From: Castellaniella caeni NBRC 101664
GTDB lineage: Bacteria > Pseudomonadota > Gammaproteobacteria > Burkholderiales > Burkholderiaceae_B
DNA length: 64,000 bases
Assembly: GCF_001592225.1 (NCBI RefSeq)
Contig: NZ_BCWN01000007.1
Coordinates: 1 to 64,000 of the forward strand
Reading direction: 5' to 3'
Shown: in pieces, positions 30,135-41,069 of the stretch
How positions within the stretch are numbered: the first letter of the stretch is position 1
Layout: each line of letters opens with the position of its first letter
The notes under the pieces: model-generated
The model's database searches: none
The model's input: the letters and a program-made list of their open reading frames with translations, nothing else
Told to the model about the DNA's origin: nothing
Made by a program: the position numbers and the translations under genes

Positions 30135-30282
30135 ATCGTTGTGTCTCCTGGGGTGTGGTACGAGGACGCGACCACACATCGCGCCTGCCTTGGATTGAAC
30201 CGGATCGGGAGGGGGATTCCGGATACACGCGTGCCCAGCCGCCCGAGCGCACGCGCACCCAGCCGAACCGGCACCTGCGCCC

Positions 30283-30311
30283 ATTCTAGGAAAGACCCCG
30301 GTTTAGCACAA
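30283..30311 (-). promoter_or_regulatory. Candidate aceE promoter
   Basis: On the minus strand TTGTGC (30306-30311) and TAGAAT (30283-30288) are 17 bases apart. This would give an aceE leader of about 140 nt. The rest of the 267-base aceE/kinase gap is A+T-rich around 30310-30380 (for example TATTAT at 30341), which may hold the divergent kinase promoter, but no convincing pair is seen there. Confidence 0.4.
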
Positions 30312-30401
30312 GCAAAATTTCACCTCGTGGTATGAATTTTTATTATGTGAAAAATTGAATAGTGATTTCGCGTCTAAAATGGGTTCCATCGCACGACCAT
30401 C

Positions 30402-32159
30402 ATGGCCATGGCATACCCCAATCGCAAGTCCCTCATTCCCACGACGTTCTATGAGCACGCCCGCCATAGCCGTCGGCTGTACTGGCTTACACCCGCCGTC
30501 GTGCTGGTACTGTACCTGTGCGTGATGGGGGCCTTCGTCTGGCTGCAGCGCCTGCAAAGCGACAGCGTCATGTTCGTCACCATCGATCAGGAAACGCGCC
30601 AGCAGCGCCTGATGATGGTGGTCTTCGCCCTGTCGCTGGTCATCGTCTTCAGCCTGCTGGCACTGTGGCGCTATACGCGTTTCCGCACCCAGGCCGAGGC
30701 CGCCCTCATCGCCGAAACAGGCTTTCGCCGCGCCATGGAAAACTCCATGTCCACCGGCATGCGGGTGTTCGACATGCAGGGGCGCATTGCCTACGTCAAC
30801 CCGGCTTTCTGCCGCATGATCGGCTGGAACGAGGCCGACCTCATCGGGCGCACCGCGCCCTTCCCCTACTGGCTGCCCGGGCGCCATGACCACCATCGCG
30901 AAACCCTCGCGCAGCTGCTCTCGGGGCGCACGCCCAGCAGCGGCCTCGAAATCGAGGCCCAGCGGCGCGACGGCTCGCGCTTCACCGCCCGCATGTATGT
31001 CTCGCCGCTGCGCGACCCCAACGGCGAGCAGATCGGCTGGATGACGTCGATGACCGACATCACCGAACCCAAGCGCATCCGCGAGGCCCTGACCGCCGCC
31101 CACGAGCGCTTCATGACGGTGCTCGAAGGCCTGGACGACGCCATCTCCGTCGTGGCCGACACGCCCGAGGGGCTCGAGCTGCTGTTTGCCAACCGCACCT
31201 ACCGGCGCCTGTTCGGCGCGCAGACCGGCGGTCACGCCGAACTGCTGGGCGGGCGCCTGGGGCGCTTCACCGACGAAACCATGGAGCTCTACTCGGCTTC
31301 CGCCGAACGCTGGTTCGAAGTACACCACCGCATGCTGGCCTGGACGGACTCGCGCCGTGTGCGCCTGCAGGTGGCGCGCGACATCACCGAGCGGCGCAAA
31401 CACGAGGAAGAATCTCGCGTACAGCAGGAAAAGGCCCAGCTCACCAGCCGCCTGACCACCATGGGCGAGATGGCCTCGTCCCTGGCGCACGAACTCAACC
31501 AGCCGCTCACGGCCATCAGCAACTACAACATGGCGGCGGTGGCCATGGTGAAATCGGGCAAGGCGCCCACCGAATCCTTGCTGCAGGCACTGGAGAAAGC
31601 CTCGCAGCAGGCCGAACGGGCGGGCAAGATCATCAGCCGCATCCGCGAGTTCGTCAAACGCAGCGAACCGCGCCGCCAGGCCGTGGGCCTGACGCGCATC
31701 GTCGAAAACGCCGTGGGCTTTGCCGACATCGACGCGCGCAAGCGCCAGATCGAGATCGTGCAAAGCCTGCCCGATCCCATGCCGCAGGTGCTGGCCGACC
31801 CCATCCTCATCGAACAAGTGCTGCTCAATCTGCTGAAAAACGGTGTCGAAGCCATGGAAAACAGTGAATACCGCAGCCTGCACGTCAACATCACCGATCA
31901 AGACCCGCAGGTGGAGATTGCGGTCATCGACCGCGGCCACGGCCTGCGCAGCCCCGAGCGCCTCTTCGAACCCTTCTACAGCACAAAATCCGAAGGACTG
32001 GGCATGGGGCTCAATATCTGCCGTACCATCATCGAATCTCACCACGGACGCCTGTGGGCCAGCCCCAACCCCGACGGCGGCACCATCTTTCGTTTCACCC
32101 TGCCCAAGGCGCCCCGCGACCTGCAGACAGAAGCATCCCCGGAGGAAACAGCAGCATGA
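30402..32159 (+). CDS. PAS-domain sensor histidine kinase (FixL-like architecture)
   Basis: A 585-residue membrane sensor. Two transmembrane helices (about 29-49 and 70-91) flank a short periplasmic loop of some 20 residues. Two PAS-like domains follow (about 100-225 and 235-340), then HisKA with the H-box SSLAHELNQPLTAISNYN and a HATPase domain (LNLLKNGVEAM, DRGHGLRSPERLFEPFYSTK, GLGMGLNICRTIIESHHGRL). The small periplasmic loop suggests an internal signal sensed by PAS, such as redox or a metabolite; haem binding cannot be claimed. Its stop overlaps the regulator start. It diverges from aceE. Confidence 0.9.
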   Translation: MAMAYPNRKSLIPTTFYEHARHSRRLYWLTPAVVLVLYLCVMGAFVWLQRLQSDSVMFVTIDQETRQQRLMMVVFALSLVIVFSLLALWRYTRFRTQAEAALIAETGFRRAMENSMSTGMRVFDMQGRIAYVNPAFCRMIGWNEADLIGRTAPFPYWLPGRHDHHRETLAQLLSGRTPSSGLEIEAQRRDGSRFTARMYVSPLRDPNGEQIGWMTSMTDITEPKRIREALTAAHERFMTVLEGLDDAISVVADTPEGLELLFANRTYRRLFGAQTGGHAELLGGRLGRFTDETMELYSASAERWFEVHHRMLAWTDSRRVRLQVARDITERRKHEEESRVQQEKAQLTSRLTTMGEMASSLAHELNQPLTAISNYNMAAVAMVKSGKAPTESLLQALEKASQQAERAGKIISRIREFVKRSEPRRQAVGLTRIVENAVGFADIDARKRQIEIVQSLPDPMPQVLADPILIEQVLLNLLKNGVEAMENSEYRSLHVNITDQDPQVEIAVIDRGHGLRSPERLFEPFYSTKSEGLGMGLNICRTIIESHHGRLWASPNPDGGTIFRFTLPKAPRDLQTEASPEETAA

Positions 32160-32779
32160 CCGATCCGCAAGTTCCCAGCATCATCTATATCGTCGATGAC
32201 GACGAAGCCGTGCGCGACTCTCTGCGCTGGCTGCTCGAAGCCAATGGGTACGCCGTGCGCAGCTTCGCGGGCGCCGAAGAATTCCTCGACGCCTACAACC
32301 CCGATCAGGTCGCGGTGCTGATCGCCGACGTGCGCATGCCCGGCATGAGCGGCCTCGAGCTGCAAGAAACCCTCATTGCCCGCAAAGCCCCGCTGCCCAT
32401 CGTCTTCATCACCGGCCACGGCGACGTGCCCATGGCCGTATCCACCATGAAAAAAGGCGCCGTCGATTTCCTCGAGAAGCCGTTCAACGAAGCCGACCTG
32501 CGCCGCATCGTCGCCGGCATGCTCGAACAGGCCACCGCCAAGGTGCACGAGGCCCAGGCGCATCGCGACCAGCAGGCCGTACTCAACCGCCTGACGGCGC
32601 GCGAACAACAGGTGCTCGAACGCATCGTGGCCGGGCGCCTGAACAAGCAGATCGCGGGCGATCTGAACATCAGCATCAAGACGGTCGAGGCGCACCGCGC
32701 CAACATCATGGAAAAGCTCGAAGTCACCACAGTCGCCGATCTCATGAAGATCGCCCTGACCCGCACCGAGGAGGCCTGA
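32156..32779 (+). CDS. FixJ/LuxR-type response regulator
   Basis: A 207-residue two-domain regulator: receiver domain with acidic pocket Asp14-Asp16, phospho-acceptor Asp58 ([11 protein letters not shown]) and Lys108 (FLEKPF), then a LuxR/FixJ helix-turn-helix ([20 protein letters not shown] ... [15 protein letters not shown]). The start at 32156 overlaps the kinase stop (ATGA), so it is certainly its partner. Targets are not visible; the divergent pyruvate dehydrogenase operon is the obvious candidate but this is inference. Confidence 0.93.
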   Translation: MTDPQVPSIIYIVDDDEAVRDSLRWLLEANGYAVRSFAGAEEFLDAYNPDQVAVLIADVRMPGMSGLELQETLIARKAPLPIVFITGHGDVPMAVSTMKKGAVDFLEKPFNEADLRRIVAGMLEQATAKVHEAQAHRDQQAVLNRLTAREQQVLERIVAGRLNKQIAGDLNISIKTVEAHRANIMEKLEVTTVADLMKIALTRTEEA

Positions 32780-32781
32780 CC

Positions 32782-33636
32782 ATGACGGCCCGCATGATCG
32801 ATGGCAAGGCCCTGTCGGCCCAGGTGCGCGACGACGTCGCCGTCCGCGTCCAGGCGCTCAAAAAGCACGGCGTCACGCCGGGGCTGGCCGTGGTGCTGGT
32901 CGGCGAAGACCCGGCCTCGCAGGTCTACGTGCGCAACAAGGCGGCGGCCTGCGACAAGGCCGGCATGCTCTCGCGCGAAATCCGCCTGGCCGAAGACACG
33001 CCCGAAGAAGAACTGCTCGATCTCATCGAGGCGCTCAACCAGGATCCGGCCATTCACGGCATCCTGGTGCAGCTGCCACTGCCCGGTCACATCGATGCCG
33101 GGCTCGTCATCGAGACCATCAGCGCCACCAAGGACGTGGACGGCTTTCACATCAGCAACGCCGGCCTGCTCATGACGGGCCGCCCGCTGTTCCGGCCCTG
33201 CACGCCCTACGGCATCATGAAGATGCTCGAATCCGAGCAGGTTGCGCTGCGTGGCGCCGAAGCCGTCATCGTCGGCGCCAGCAACATCGTCGGCAAACCC
33301 ATGGCCATGCTGCTGCTGGCCGCGGGTGCCACGGTCACGCTGTGCAATTCCAAAACGCGCGATCTCGGCGCGCAGACGCGCCGCGCCGACGTGCTGGTGG
33401 TGGCCACGGGCAAGCCGGGCATCGTCACGGGCGACATGGTCAAGCCGGGCGCCGTGGTGATCGACGTGGGCATCAACCGCCTGCCCTCGGGCAAGCTCAC
33501 GGGCGACGTCGAATTCGACGGCGCCGCGCAGGTGGCCTCGGCCATCACACCGGTGCCCGGCGGCGTGGGGCCCATGACCATCGCCATGCTGCTCGTCAAC
33601 ACCCTCGAAGCGGCAGAACGCACCCTGAACACTTGA
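32782..33636 (+). CDS. folD: Bifunctional methylenetetrahydrofolate dehydrogenase / cyclohydrolase
   Basis: Interconverts 5,10-methylene-THF and 10-formyl-THF with NADP+. 284 aa. Conserved segments are [18 protein letters not shown] (active-site Lys), [26 protein letters not shown] and the NADP-binding [31 protein letters not shown] closes the protein. Starts two bases after the response-regulator stop, so it likely shares the kinase/regulator transcript. Confidence 0.97.
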   Translation: MTARMIDGKALSAQVRDDVAVRVQALKKHGVTPGLAVVLVGEDPASQVYVRNKAAACDKAGMLSREIRLAEDTPEEELLDLIEALNQDPAIHGILVQLPLPGHIDAGLVIETISATKDVDGFHISNAGLLMTGRPLFRPCTPYGIMKMLESEQVALRGAEAVIVGASNIVGKPMAMLLLAAGATVTLCNSKTRDLGAQTRRADVLVVATGKPGIVTGDMVKPGAVVIDVGINRLPSGKLTGDVEFDGAAQVASAITPVPGGVGPMTIAMLLVNTLEAAERTLNT

Positions 33637-33641
33637 AAAAT

Positions 33642-33655
33642 GGGGCGTACGCCCC
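33642..33655 (+). repeat. Palindrome between folD and oligopeptidase A
   Basis: GGGGCGTACGCCCC is a perfect 14-base palindrome six bases after the folD stop, preceded by an A run and followed by no T run. It may form a small hairpin in the 31-base spacer. The next start codon (33668) has no recognisable Shine-Dalgarno sequence. Confidence 0.4.
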
Positions 33656-33667
33656 CATGCTGCCACA

Positions 33668-35752
33668 ATGACCTCGACACCCCTTGCCGAAAACCCCCTC
33701 CTCGTATCGGCCGAGGCAACTGTTGATTACGCCGCCGTGCGCCCCGGACACATCGAGCCCGCCGTGCGCGAGCTGATTGCCGCCACACGGCAGGCCATCG
33801 AGACAGCCGCGGGCCGCGGTGACGCGCCCGACTGGGAGAACCTCGTCGAGGCCATCGAAGACCCCTCCGAGCGCCTGCACCGCGCCTGGGCCATCGCGGG
33901 CCACCTCAACGGCGTGGTCAACACCCCCGAGCTGCGGGCCGCCTACAACGACTGCCTGCCGCTCATGAGCGAGTTTTCCACCTGGGTGGGGCTGCATCAC
34001 GGGCTGTACGCGCGCTACCGCGCGCTGGCTGACAGCCCGCTGTACGGACAGCTGTCGGCCACGCGGCGGCGCATCGTCGATCTGGCTTTGCGCGACTTTC
34101 GCCTGAGCGGCGTCGAACTGCAGGGCGAGGCCCGCAAGGCTTTCGCGCGCAACGCCGACCTGCAAGCCCAGGTGTCGCAGAAATTTTCTGAAAACGTGCT
34201 CGATGCCACCGATGGCTGGACGCTCCTCATCACCGACGAGGCCAGGCTGCAAGGGTTGCCCGAAAACGTCAAGGCCAGCGCGCGCCAGCTGGCGCAAAAG
34301 GCCGGTGAAGACGGCTGGAAACTCACGCTGCACATGCCCTGCTATCTGCCCGTCATGCAGCACGCGCAAGACCGTGAGCTGCGCCAGACGGTCTACCGCG
34401 CCTACGGCACCCGCGCCTCCGACCAGGGCGACCCCGCCTTCGATAATTCCGAATCCATCGAATCCCTGCTCGCCCTGCGCGCCGAAGAAGCCTCGCTGCT
34501 GGGCGAGCCCAACTTCGCCACGCTGCAGCTCGAAACCCGTATGGCCGACAGCACCGACCAGGTGCTGAAGTTCCTGCGCGAGCTGGCCGCCAAGGCGCGC
34601 CCCAGCGCCGAGCGCGACCTCGCCAAACTGCGCGCCTTCGCCGCCGAACAACTGGGTCTTGGCACCCTCGAACCCTGGGACGTCGCCTACGCCTCCGAGC
34701 GCCTGCGTGAGCAGCGCTACGCCTATTCCGACGAAGAACTACGCCCCTACTTCACCGAGCATCAGGTGCTCCAGGGGCTGTTCCAGGTCATCCATACCCT
34801 GTTTGGCGTGCACCTCGAAGCCTGCGACGCCCCCACCTGGCACGCGGACGCACGCATCTATCGCGTGCTCGATGCCCAGGGCGAAGAGCTCGGACGCCTG
34901 GGCATCGACCTCTACGCCCGCCCCGGCAAGCAGGGCGGCGCCTGGGTGGACAGCGAACGCAGCCGCCGCCGCCACGGCAGCGCCCTGCACCGCCCGCTGG
35001 CCTGGCTCACCTGCAACTTCGCCGCGCCGCACGACGGCGGCGAAGCCCTGTTGTCGCACGACGAGGTCATCACGCTGTTCCACGAAAGTGGCCATGCCAT
35101 GCACACGCTGCTCTCGCGGGTGGACGATCCGGGCGCGGCCGCCTTTGCCGCTGTCGAATGGGACGCCATCGAACTGCCCTCGCAGTTCATGGAAAACTTC
35201 TGCTGGGAATGGGGCGTGCTGCAGTCGCTCACGCGCCACGCGGACACCGGCGCGCCGCTGCCGCGCGCCCTGTACGACAAGCTGATTGCGGCGAAAAACT
35301 TCCAGAGCGGCCTGCAGGCCCTGCGCCAGGTGGAATTCGCCTTGTTCGACATGCTCATCCACACTCAGCAACATGGCCTGTCCATCAGCGCGGTGCTCGA
35401 CACGCTCGATCAGGTGCGCCAGGAAGTCGCCCTGCTCATTCCGCCCGCCTGGCACCGTTTCCCGCACGCCTTCTCGCACCTGTTCGCCGGCGGCTACGGC
35501 GCGGGCTACTACAGCTACAAGTGGGCCGAGGTCTTGTCCGCCGACGCCTTCGCCGCCTTTGAAGAGCAGGCACACCCCGATGCCGACGGCACACGCAACG
35601 TCTTCGACCCGGCCACGTGCCAGCGCTACCTGGACGAGATCATCGCCGTGGGCGGATCACGCCCCGCCGCCGCATCGTTCCAGGCCTTCCGCGGACGCGC
35701 GCCCTCGCTCGACGCGCTTTTGCGCCACAGCGGCTTGGTTCAGTCGGCCTGA
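33668..35752 (+). CDS. prlC: Oligopeptidase A (M3 family)
   Basis: Cytoplasmic zinc metallopeptidase that degrades short peptides, including cleaved signal peptides. 694 aa. The zinc motif HESGH is at residues 472-476, with the third ligand region in VEWDAIELPSQFMENFCWEW; C-terminal RFPHAFSHLFAGGYGAGYYS and SYKWAEVLSADAF complete the M3 catalytic core. Family length is about 680. No clear ribosome binding site precedes the ATG. Confidence 0.94.
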   Translation: MTSTPLAENPLLVSAEATVDYAAVRPGHIEPAVRELIAATRQAIETAAGRGDAPDWENLVEAIEDPSERLHRAWAIAGHLNGVVNTPELRAAYNDCLPLMSEFSTWVGLHHGLYARYRALADSPLYGQLSATRRRIVDLALRDFRLSGVELQGEARKAFARNADLQAQVSQKFSENVLDATDGWTLLITDEARLQGLPENVKASARQLAQKAGEDGWKLTLHMPCYLPVMQHAQDRELRQTVYRAYGTRASDQGDPAFDNSESIESLLALRAEEASLLGEPNFATLQLETRMADSTDQVLKFLRELAAKARPSAERDLAKLRAFAAEQLGLGTLEPWDVAYASERLREQRYAYSDEELRPYFTEHQVLQGLFQVIHTLFGVHLEACDAPTWHADARIYRVLDAQGEELGRLGIDLYARPGKQGGAWVDSERSRRRHGSALHRPLAWLTCNFAAPHDGGEALLSHDEVITLFHESGHAMHTLLSRVDDPGAAAFAAVEWDAIELPSQFMENFCWEWGVLQSLTRHADTGAPLPRALYDKLIAAKNFQSGLQALRQVEFALFDMLIHTQQHGLSISAVLDTLDQVRQEVALLIPPAWHRFPHAFSHLFAGGYGAGYYSYKWAEVLSADAFAAFEEQAHPDADGTRNVFDPATCQRYLDEIIAVGGSRPAAASFQAFRGRAPSLDALLRHSGLVQSA

Positions 35753-35766
35753 CGCGGGCCACGGCC

Positions 35767-36417
35767 ATGCACACGCGCCACGCCACCCCGCCGCATCGTC
35801 GCCACGGTGTGACCAGGCGCCCATGGGGCTGGCGACAGCGCCTGACGGCGCTGCTGGCCCTGTGGCTGTTGGGGCTGGGGCTAGCCAGCGCCGCCGTGCA
35901 TCCAGTGCGCGGTTTTCTGCCTGACTTGAAATTCACCCTGCAAGGCGCGGGCAACGTCAACGTCACCGAACAGGCCTTCGCGGGCAAGGTGGTGCTGATG
36001 TTCTTTGGCTACGCCAGCTGCCCGGACATCTGCCCCACTACCATGGCGCAGCTGGCCCAGGTGACCGAGGCGCTCGGGCCACAGGCCAGCCAGGTGCGCA
36101 TCCTGTTCGTGAGTGTCGATCCGCACCGCGACACGCCCGACGTGCTGCAGCATTACGTCGACCAGTTCGACCCGCATGCCATCGGGCTGACGGGCAAAGA
36201 GTCCGCCATCGCGGCGCTTGCCAGGCGCTATCGTGTGGCCTACCAGATCGGCCGCCCGGCCAGCAACGACCCCAAGGCCTTCTACGAGGTGTCGCACAGC
36301 CGCGGCATCTACGCCTTCGACCAGCACGGCAAAGCCGTCTGGCTGGCCTCGGACAGCGAATCGCAAGAAGAATTGCTGGCGGCGCTGCGGCCGCTGCTCA
36401 AGCCCGCCGCACAGTAA
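35767..36417 (+). CDS. SCO1/SenC-family copper chaperone
   Basis: A 216-residue membrane-anchored thioredoxin-fold protein that delivers copper to the CuA site of cytochrome c oxidase or acts as a thiol-disulfide partner. An N-terminal hydrophobic anchor (about 26-43) precedes the fold. The copper-binding Cys85 and Cys89 (SCPDICPTTM) and distal His177 (YEVSHSRGIY) are all present, so it should bind Cu. It follows prlC by 14 bases and stands next to the copper export genes, converging with the flavoprotein gene. Confidence 0.92.
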   Translation: MHTRHATPPHRRHGVTRRPWGWRQRLTALLALWLLGLGLASAAVHPVRGFLPDLKFTLQGAGNVNVTEQAFAGKVVLMFFGYASCPDICPTTMAQLAQVTEALGPQASQVRILFVSVDPHRDTPDVLQHYVDQFDPHAIGLTGKESAIAALARRYRVAYQIGRPASNDPKAFYEVSHSRGIYAFDQHGKAVWLASDSESQEELLAALRPLLKPAAQ

Positions 36418-36445
36418 CCCCCCCGCCGCACGGCAAGCTGCCAGA

Positions 36446-37837
36446 TCAATCCAGCTGGCGCGCGGCCTCGCGCAGTGCCGTACGGATACCTTCTTCGATC
36501 GTCGGGTGGTAGAACGGCAGGCGCAGCATCTGCGTCACCGTCAAGCCCATCTGCAAGGCCCAGGCCAGCAGGTGCGCCACGTGCTCGGCGTCCGGCCCCA
36601 CCATCTCCGCGCCCACGAAGCGCTTGTCGGCGCGGCGCACGTAGACGTGCAGCAGCCCCTGGTTGCGCAGCATCACGCGCGAGCGCCCCTGGCGCGTCCA
36701 ATCGACCGCCCCCAGCACCATGGCTTCAGGGTCGAATTGCGCATAGCCCCCACCGACCTGCATGATCTGCGGGTTGCTGAACACCACGGCAATGGGCGCG
36801 CGGCGCGGCAAGGCCTCGACGTCCGGCCAGGCGGCGGCGTTGTGGCCCGCCAGGCGGCCATCGTCCGAGGCCTCGTGCTGGATGGCATGACGCCCGGTGA
36901 CGTCGCCCGCCAGGAAGACGGCATGCCCGTGCACCTGCAGGGTGGCGGGATCGACACGCGGCATGCCGCGCGCATCCAGCGGCATGCTGGTGCGCTCGAG
37001 GTGCAAATCGGCCAGCGCCGGGCTGCGGCCCGCCGTGAGCAGCACCTTGTCGAAGGATTCGGTGTGCGCCACCCCGTCTTCGGCCTGCCAGCTGACCACG
37101 GCCTGATTGCCGTCGCGGCGCACGGCGGTCACCTGCGCGTTTTGCACGAGCGCGAGCTCGGCCGCCAGCAAGCCCACGGCGCTCGCGCGCACGGCGGGGT
37201 CTTGCAGGTGGGCGAAGCTGCCCGAACGGTTGAGCACGCGCACGCGCACCCCCAGGCGCGCCAGGGCCAGCCCCAGCTCGACGCCGATGACCCCCGAGCC
37301 GACGATGAGGATGCTGCGTGGCAGGTCGTGCCAGTCGAAGACGTCGTCGTTGACGATGGCGAGATCACCCAGGGGGGCATAGATGTCGGGCACAATGGGC
37401 CGCGTACCGGTGGCCAGCACGATGCGGGAAGCGTGGATACGCTGGCCCTGGGCGGTTTGCAGCACGCCATCGCGCAGAAACTCGACGGAGGCGTCGAGGC
37501 GGTGCTCGGGCGGCATGGCCTGCACATCATCGACCACGAAGCCCACGAAGCGGTCGCGTTCGCGGCGCACCCGTTCCATGACGGCCACCCCATCCACGCG
37601 CGCGGTGCCTTCCAGGCGCACGCCGAAAGCCGGGGCGTGGCCGATGGCGGCAGCGGCCTCTGCTGCCGCAATGAGCAGCTTGGAGGGCATGCAGCCCACC
37701 CGGGCGCACATCGTGCCGTGCGGCCCGCCTTCGATGAGCAGGGGTTTCAGGCCCGCGTCGCGCACGGCGCGGTAGGCCGGCAGACCGGCCGAGCCGGCCC
37801 CCACGATGGCGACATCACAAGTGATAGGTTCCGACAT
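36446..37837 (-). CDS. Dihydrolipoyl-dehydrogenase-like flavoprotein disulfide reductase
   Basis: A 463-residue pyridine nucleotide-disulfide oxidoreductase. FAD motif VAIVGAGSAGLPAYRAV, redox disulfide Cys44/Cys49 (TMCARVGCMPSK), NAD(P) motif ILIVGSGVIGVELGLALARL, second FAD motif VFLAGDVTGRH, and C-terminal His/Glu pair in FYHPTIEEG. It has no heavy-metal N-domain or C-terminal vicinal cysteines, so it is not a mercuric reductase. A strong AAGGAGG site lies seven bases before the start. It follows copZ by 96 bases on the same strand without a clear terminator, which suggests copper-linked expression. Substrate unknown. Confidence 0.88.
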   Translation of the reverse strand: MSEPITCDVAIVGAGSAGLPAYRAVRDAGLKPLLIEGGPHGTMCARVGCMPSKLLIAAAEAAAAIGHAPAFGVRLEGTARVDGVAVMERVRRERDRFVGFVVDDVQAMPPEHRLDASVEFLRDGVLQTAQGQRIHASRIVLATGTRPIVPDIYAPLGDLAIVNDDVFDWHDLPRSILIVGSGVIGVELGLALARLGVRVRVLNRSGSFAHLQDPAVRASAVGLLAAELALVQNAQVTAVRRDGNQAVVSWQAEDGVAHTESFDKVLLTAGRSPALADLHLERTSMPLDARGMPRVDPATLQVHGHAVFLAGDVTGRHAIQHEASDDGRLAGHNAAAWPDVEALPRRAPIAVVFSNPQIMQVGGGYAQFDPEAMVLGAVDWTRQGRSRVMLRNQGLLHVYVRRADKRFVGAEMVGPDAEHVAHLLAWALQMGLTVTQMLRLPFYHPTIEEGIRTALREAARQLD

Positions 37838-37933
37838 GAACAACCTCCTTGGGCATGTGCCCGACAACGAGCATCTTCAACGACACGCCATCACCCCGTC
37901 CACATGGGAGCGGGGCTGGCCCGATGCCTGTGC

Positions 37934-38134
37934 TCAGGCGGGCTGCACGTCGTAGCCCGCCTCGCGGATGACGTCGGCCAATGCGGCCGGATCGGCGGCG
38001 GGCTCGACGGCAACGCGGTGGTTGGCCAGGTCGATATGCACCTGCGCGCCCGGCACGGCCTCTTGCACGGCCTGGGTGATGGTCTGCACGCAGTGCTGGC
38101 AGGTCATGTCGGAAACGATGAATTCGGCTTTCAT
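37934..38134 (-). CDS. copZ: Copper chaperone CopZ (HMA domain)
   Basis: A 66-residue single heavy-metal-associated domain. The Cu(I) site is Cys12 and Cys15 in SDMTCQHCVQTI; the ferredoxin-like fold ends with IREAGYDVQPA. It would shuttle Cu(I) to the CopA exporter encoded on the other side of the promoter region. The start at 38134 has CCGGAG upstream and lies about 20 bases from the predicted transcription start. Confidence 0.93.
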   Translation of the reverse strand: MKAEFIVSDMTCQHCVQTITQAVQEAVPGAQVHIDLANHRVAVEPAADPAALADVIREAGYDVQPA

Positions 38135-38160
38135 GGAACACTCCGGGTAAAGGATGATGC

Positions 38161-38191
38161 ATCTTAAACCCTGCCACGGGGGCAAGCTCAA
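38161..38191 (-). promoter_or_regulatory. CueR-type promoter/operator of copZ
   Basis: On the minus strand TTGAGC (38186-38191) and TAAGAT (38161-38166) are separated by 19 bases, the over-long spacer typical of MerR-family promoters. The spacer holds the dyad ACCCTGCC-N5-GGCAAGCT (plus-strand reading), very close to known CueR/HmrR operators. Confidence 0.65.
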
Positions 38192-38205
38192 GCGCCAGGC
38201 AGGTG

Positions 38206-38236
38206 TTGACATTACCATAAGGTCAAGGTTGATCAT
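38206..38236 (+). promoter_or_regulatory. CueR-type promoter/operator of copA
   Basis: Consensus TTGACA (38206-38211) and GATCAT (38231-38236) are 19 bases apart. The spacer ends AAGGTT like the E. coli copA operator, with a less perfect left arm (ACATTAC). It fires away from the copZ promoter; the two -35 boxes are only 14 bases apart. Confidence 0.55.
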
Positions 38237-38265
38237 ACAATCAAGCCAGTCTTCGGAGCTTTCTC

Positions 38266-40545
<2,280 letters not shown>

Positions 40546-40628
40546 ACGCGTGCTGCCGCGCCCGCAGGCCCAGGACCGCACGGGCAAGGACGCACGCAAC
40601 AAGGGCATGAACGGAAAAGGGACATGAC

Positions 40629-41069
40629 ATGCATACCATCGGTGAGGCGGCGACGCTGACGGGCCTGACGCCCAAGATGATCCGCTACTACGAAAGCCAG
40701 GCGCTGTTCGCCCCGCATGGCCGCAGCGCCGCGGGCTACCGCCTGTACGACGAGGCCGACCTGCACGCACTGCGCTTCATTCGCAGCGCGCGCGACCTGG
40801 GGTTTTCGCTGGCGCAGGTGGCCGCGCTTACCGACCTGTGGCGCGACCGCCACCGCGCCAGCGCCGAGGTGAAGCGCCTGGCGCTGGATCACATCGAGGC
40901 GCTGGAACACAAAGCCGCCGTGCTGCACAGCATGGCGGCCACGCTGCGCGCGCTGGCCGAGCACTGCCACGGCGATGAACGCCCCGATTGCCCGATTCTC
41001 GAAGGCCTGGCGGCCAATGCGACTGCGCCGTCTCAGCCCGCCGACCACTCCCGCAGCAGCGTCCGGTAG
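40629..41069 (+). CDS. cueR: MerR-family copper-responsive regulator CueR
   Basis: Cu(I)-sensing activator of copA and copZ. 146 aa. N-terminal MerR winged helix (IGEAATLTGLTPKMIRYYES), dimerisation helix, and the Cu(I) loop with Cys113 and Cys121 (CHGDERPDC), the same spacing as E. coli Cys112/Cys120; Ser79 matches the monovalent-metal Ser77. It lies 83 bases after copA. Its 3' end overlaps the 3' end of the convergent nitroreductase by 37 bases, and the last 20 residues have no counterpart in typical CueR. Confidence 0.93.
   Translation: MHTIGEAATLTGLTPKMIRYYESQALFAPHGRSAAGYRLYDEADLHALRFIRSARDLGFSLAQVAALTDLWRDRHRASAEVKRLALDHIEALEHKAAVLHSMAATLRALAEHCHGDERPDCPILEGLAANATAPSQPADHSRSSVR

Noticed and set aside
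27432-30335. A 967-codon open frame on the plus strand opposite aceE
   Set aside because: It is the mirror of a G+C-rich coding gene; it has no recognisable domain, no ribosome binding site and shows His/Ala/Gly/Arg-rich low-complexity translation typical of antisense shadows.
30402-32779. Naming the two-component pair fixL-fixJ
   Set aside because: Architecture matches, but haem binding by the PAS domain cannot be seen and no nitrogen-fixation or microaerobic target genes are in the window.
36446-37837. Mercuric reductase (merA)
   Set aside because: The redox disulfide fits, but there is no N-terminal heavy-metal domain, no C-terminal vicinal cysteine pair and no mer genes nearby.
37880-37915. 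Terminator between copZ and the flavoprotein gene
   Set aside because: CCCCG/CGGGG arms exist but the stem has only five base pairs before mismatches and no T tract follows, so read-through is expected.
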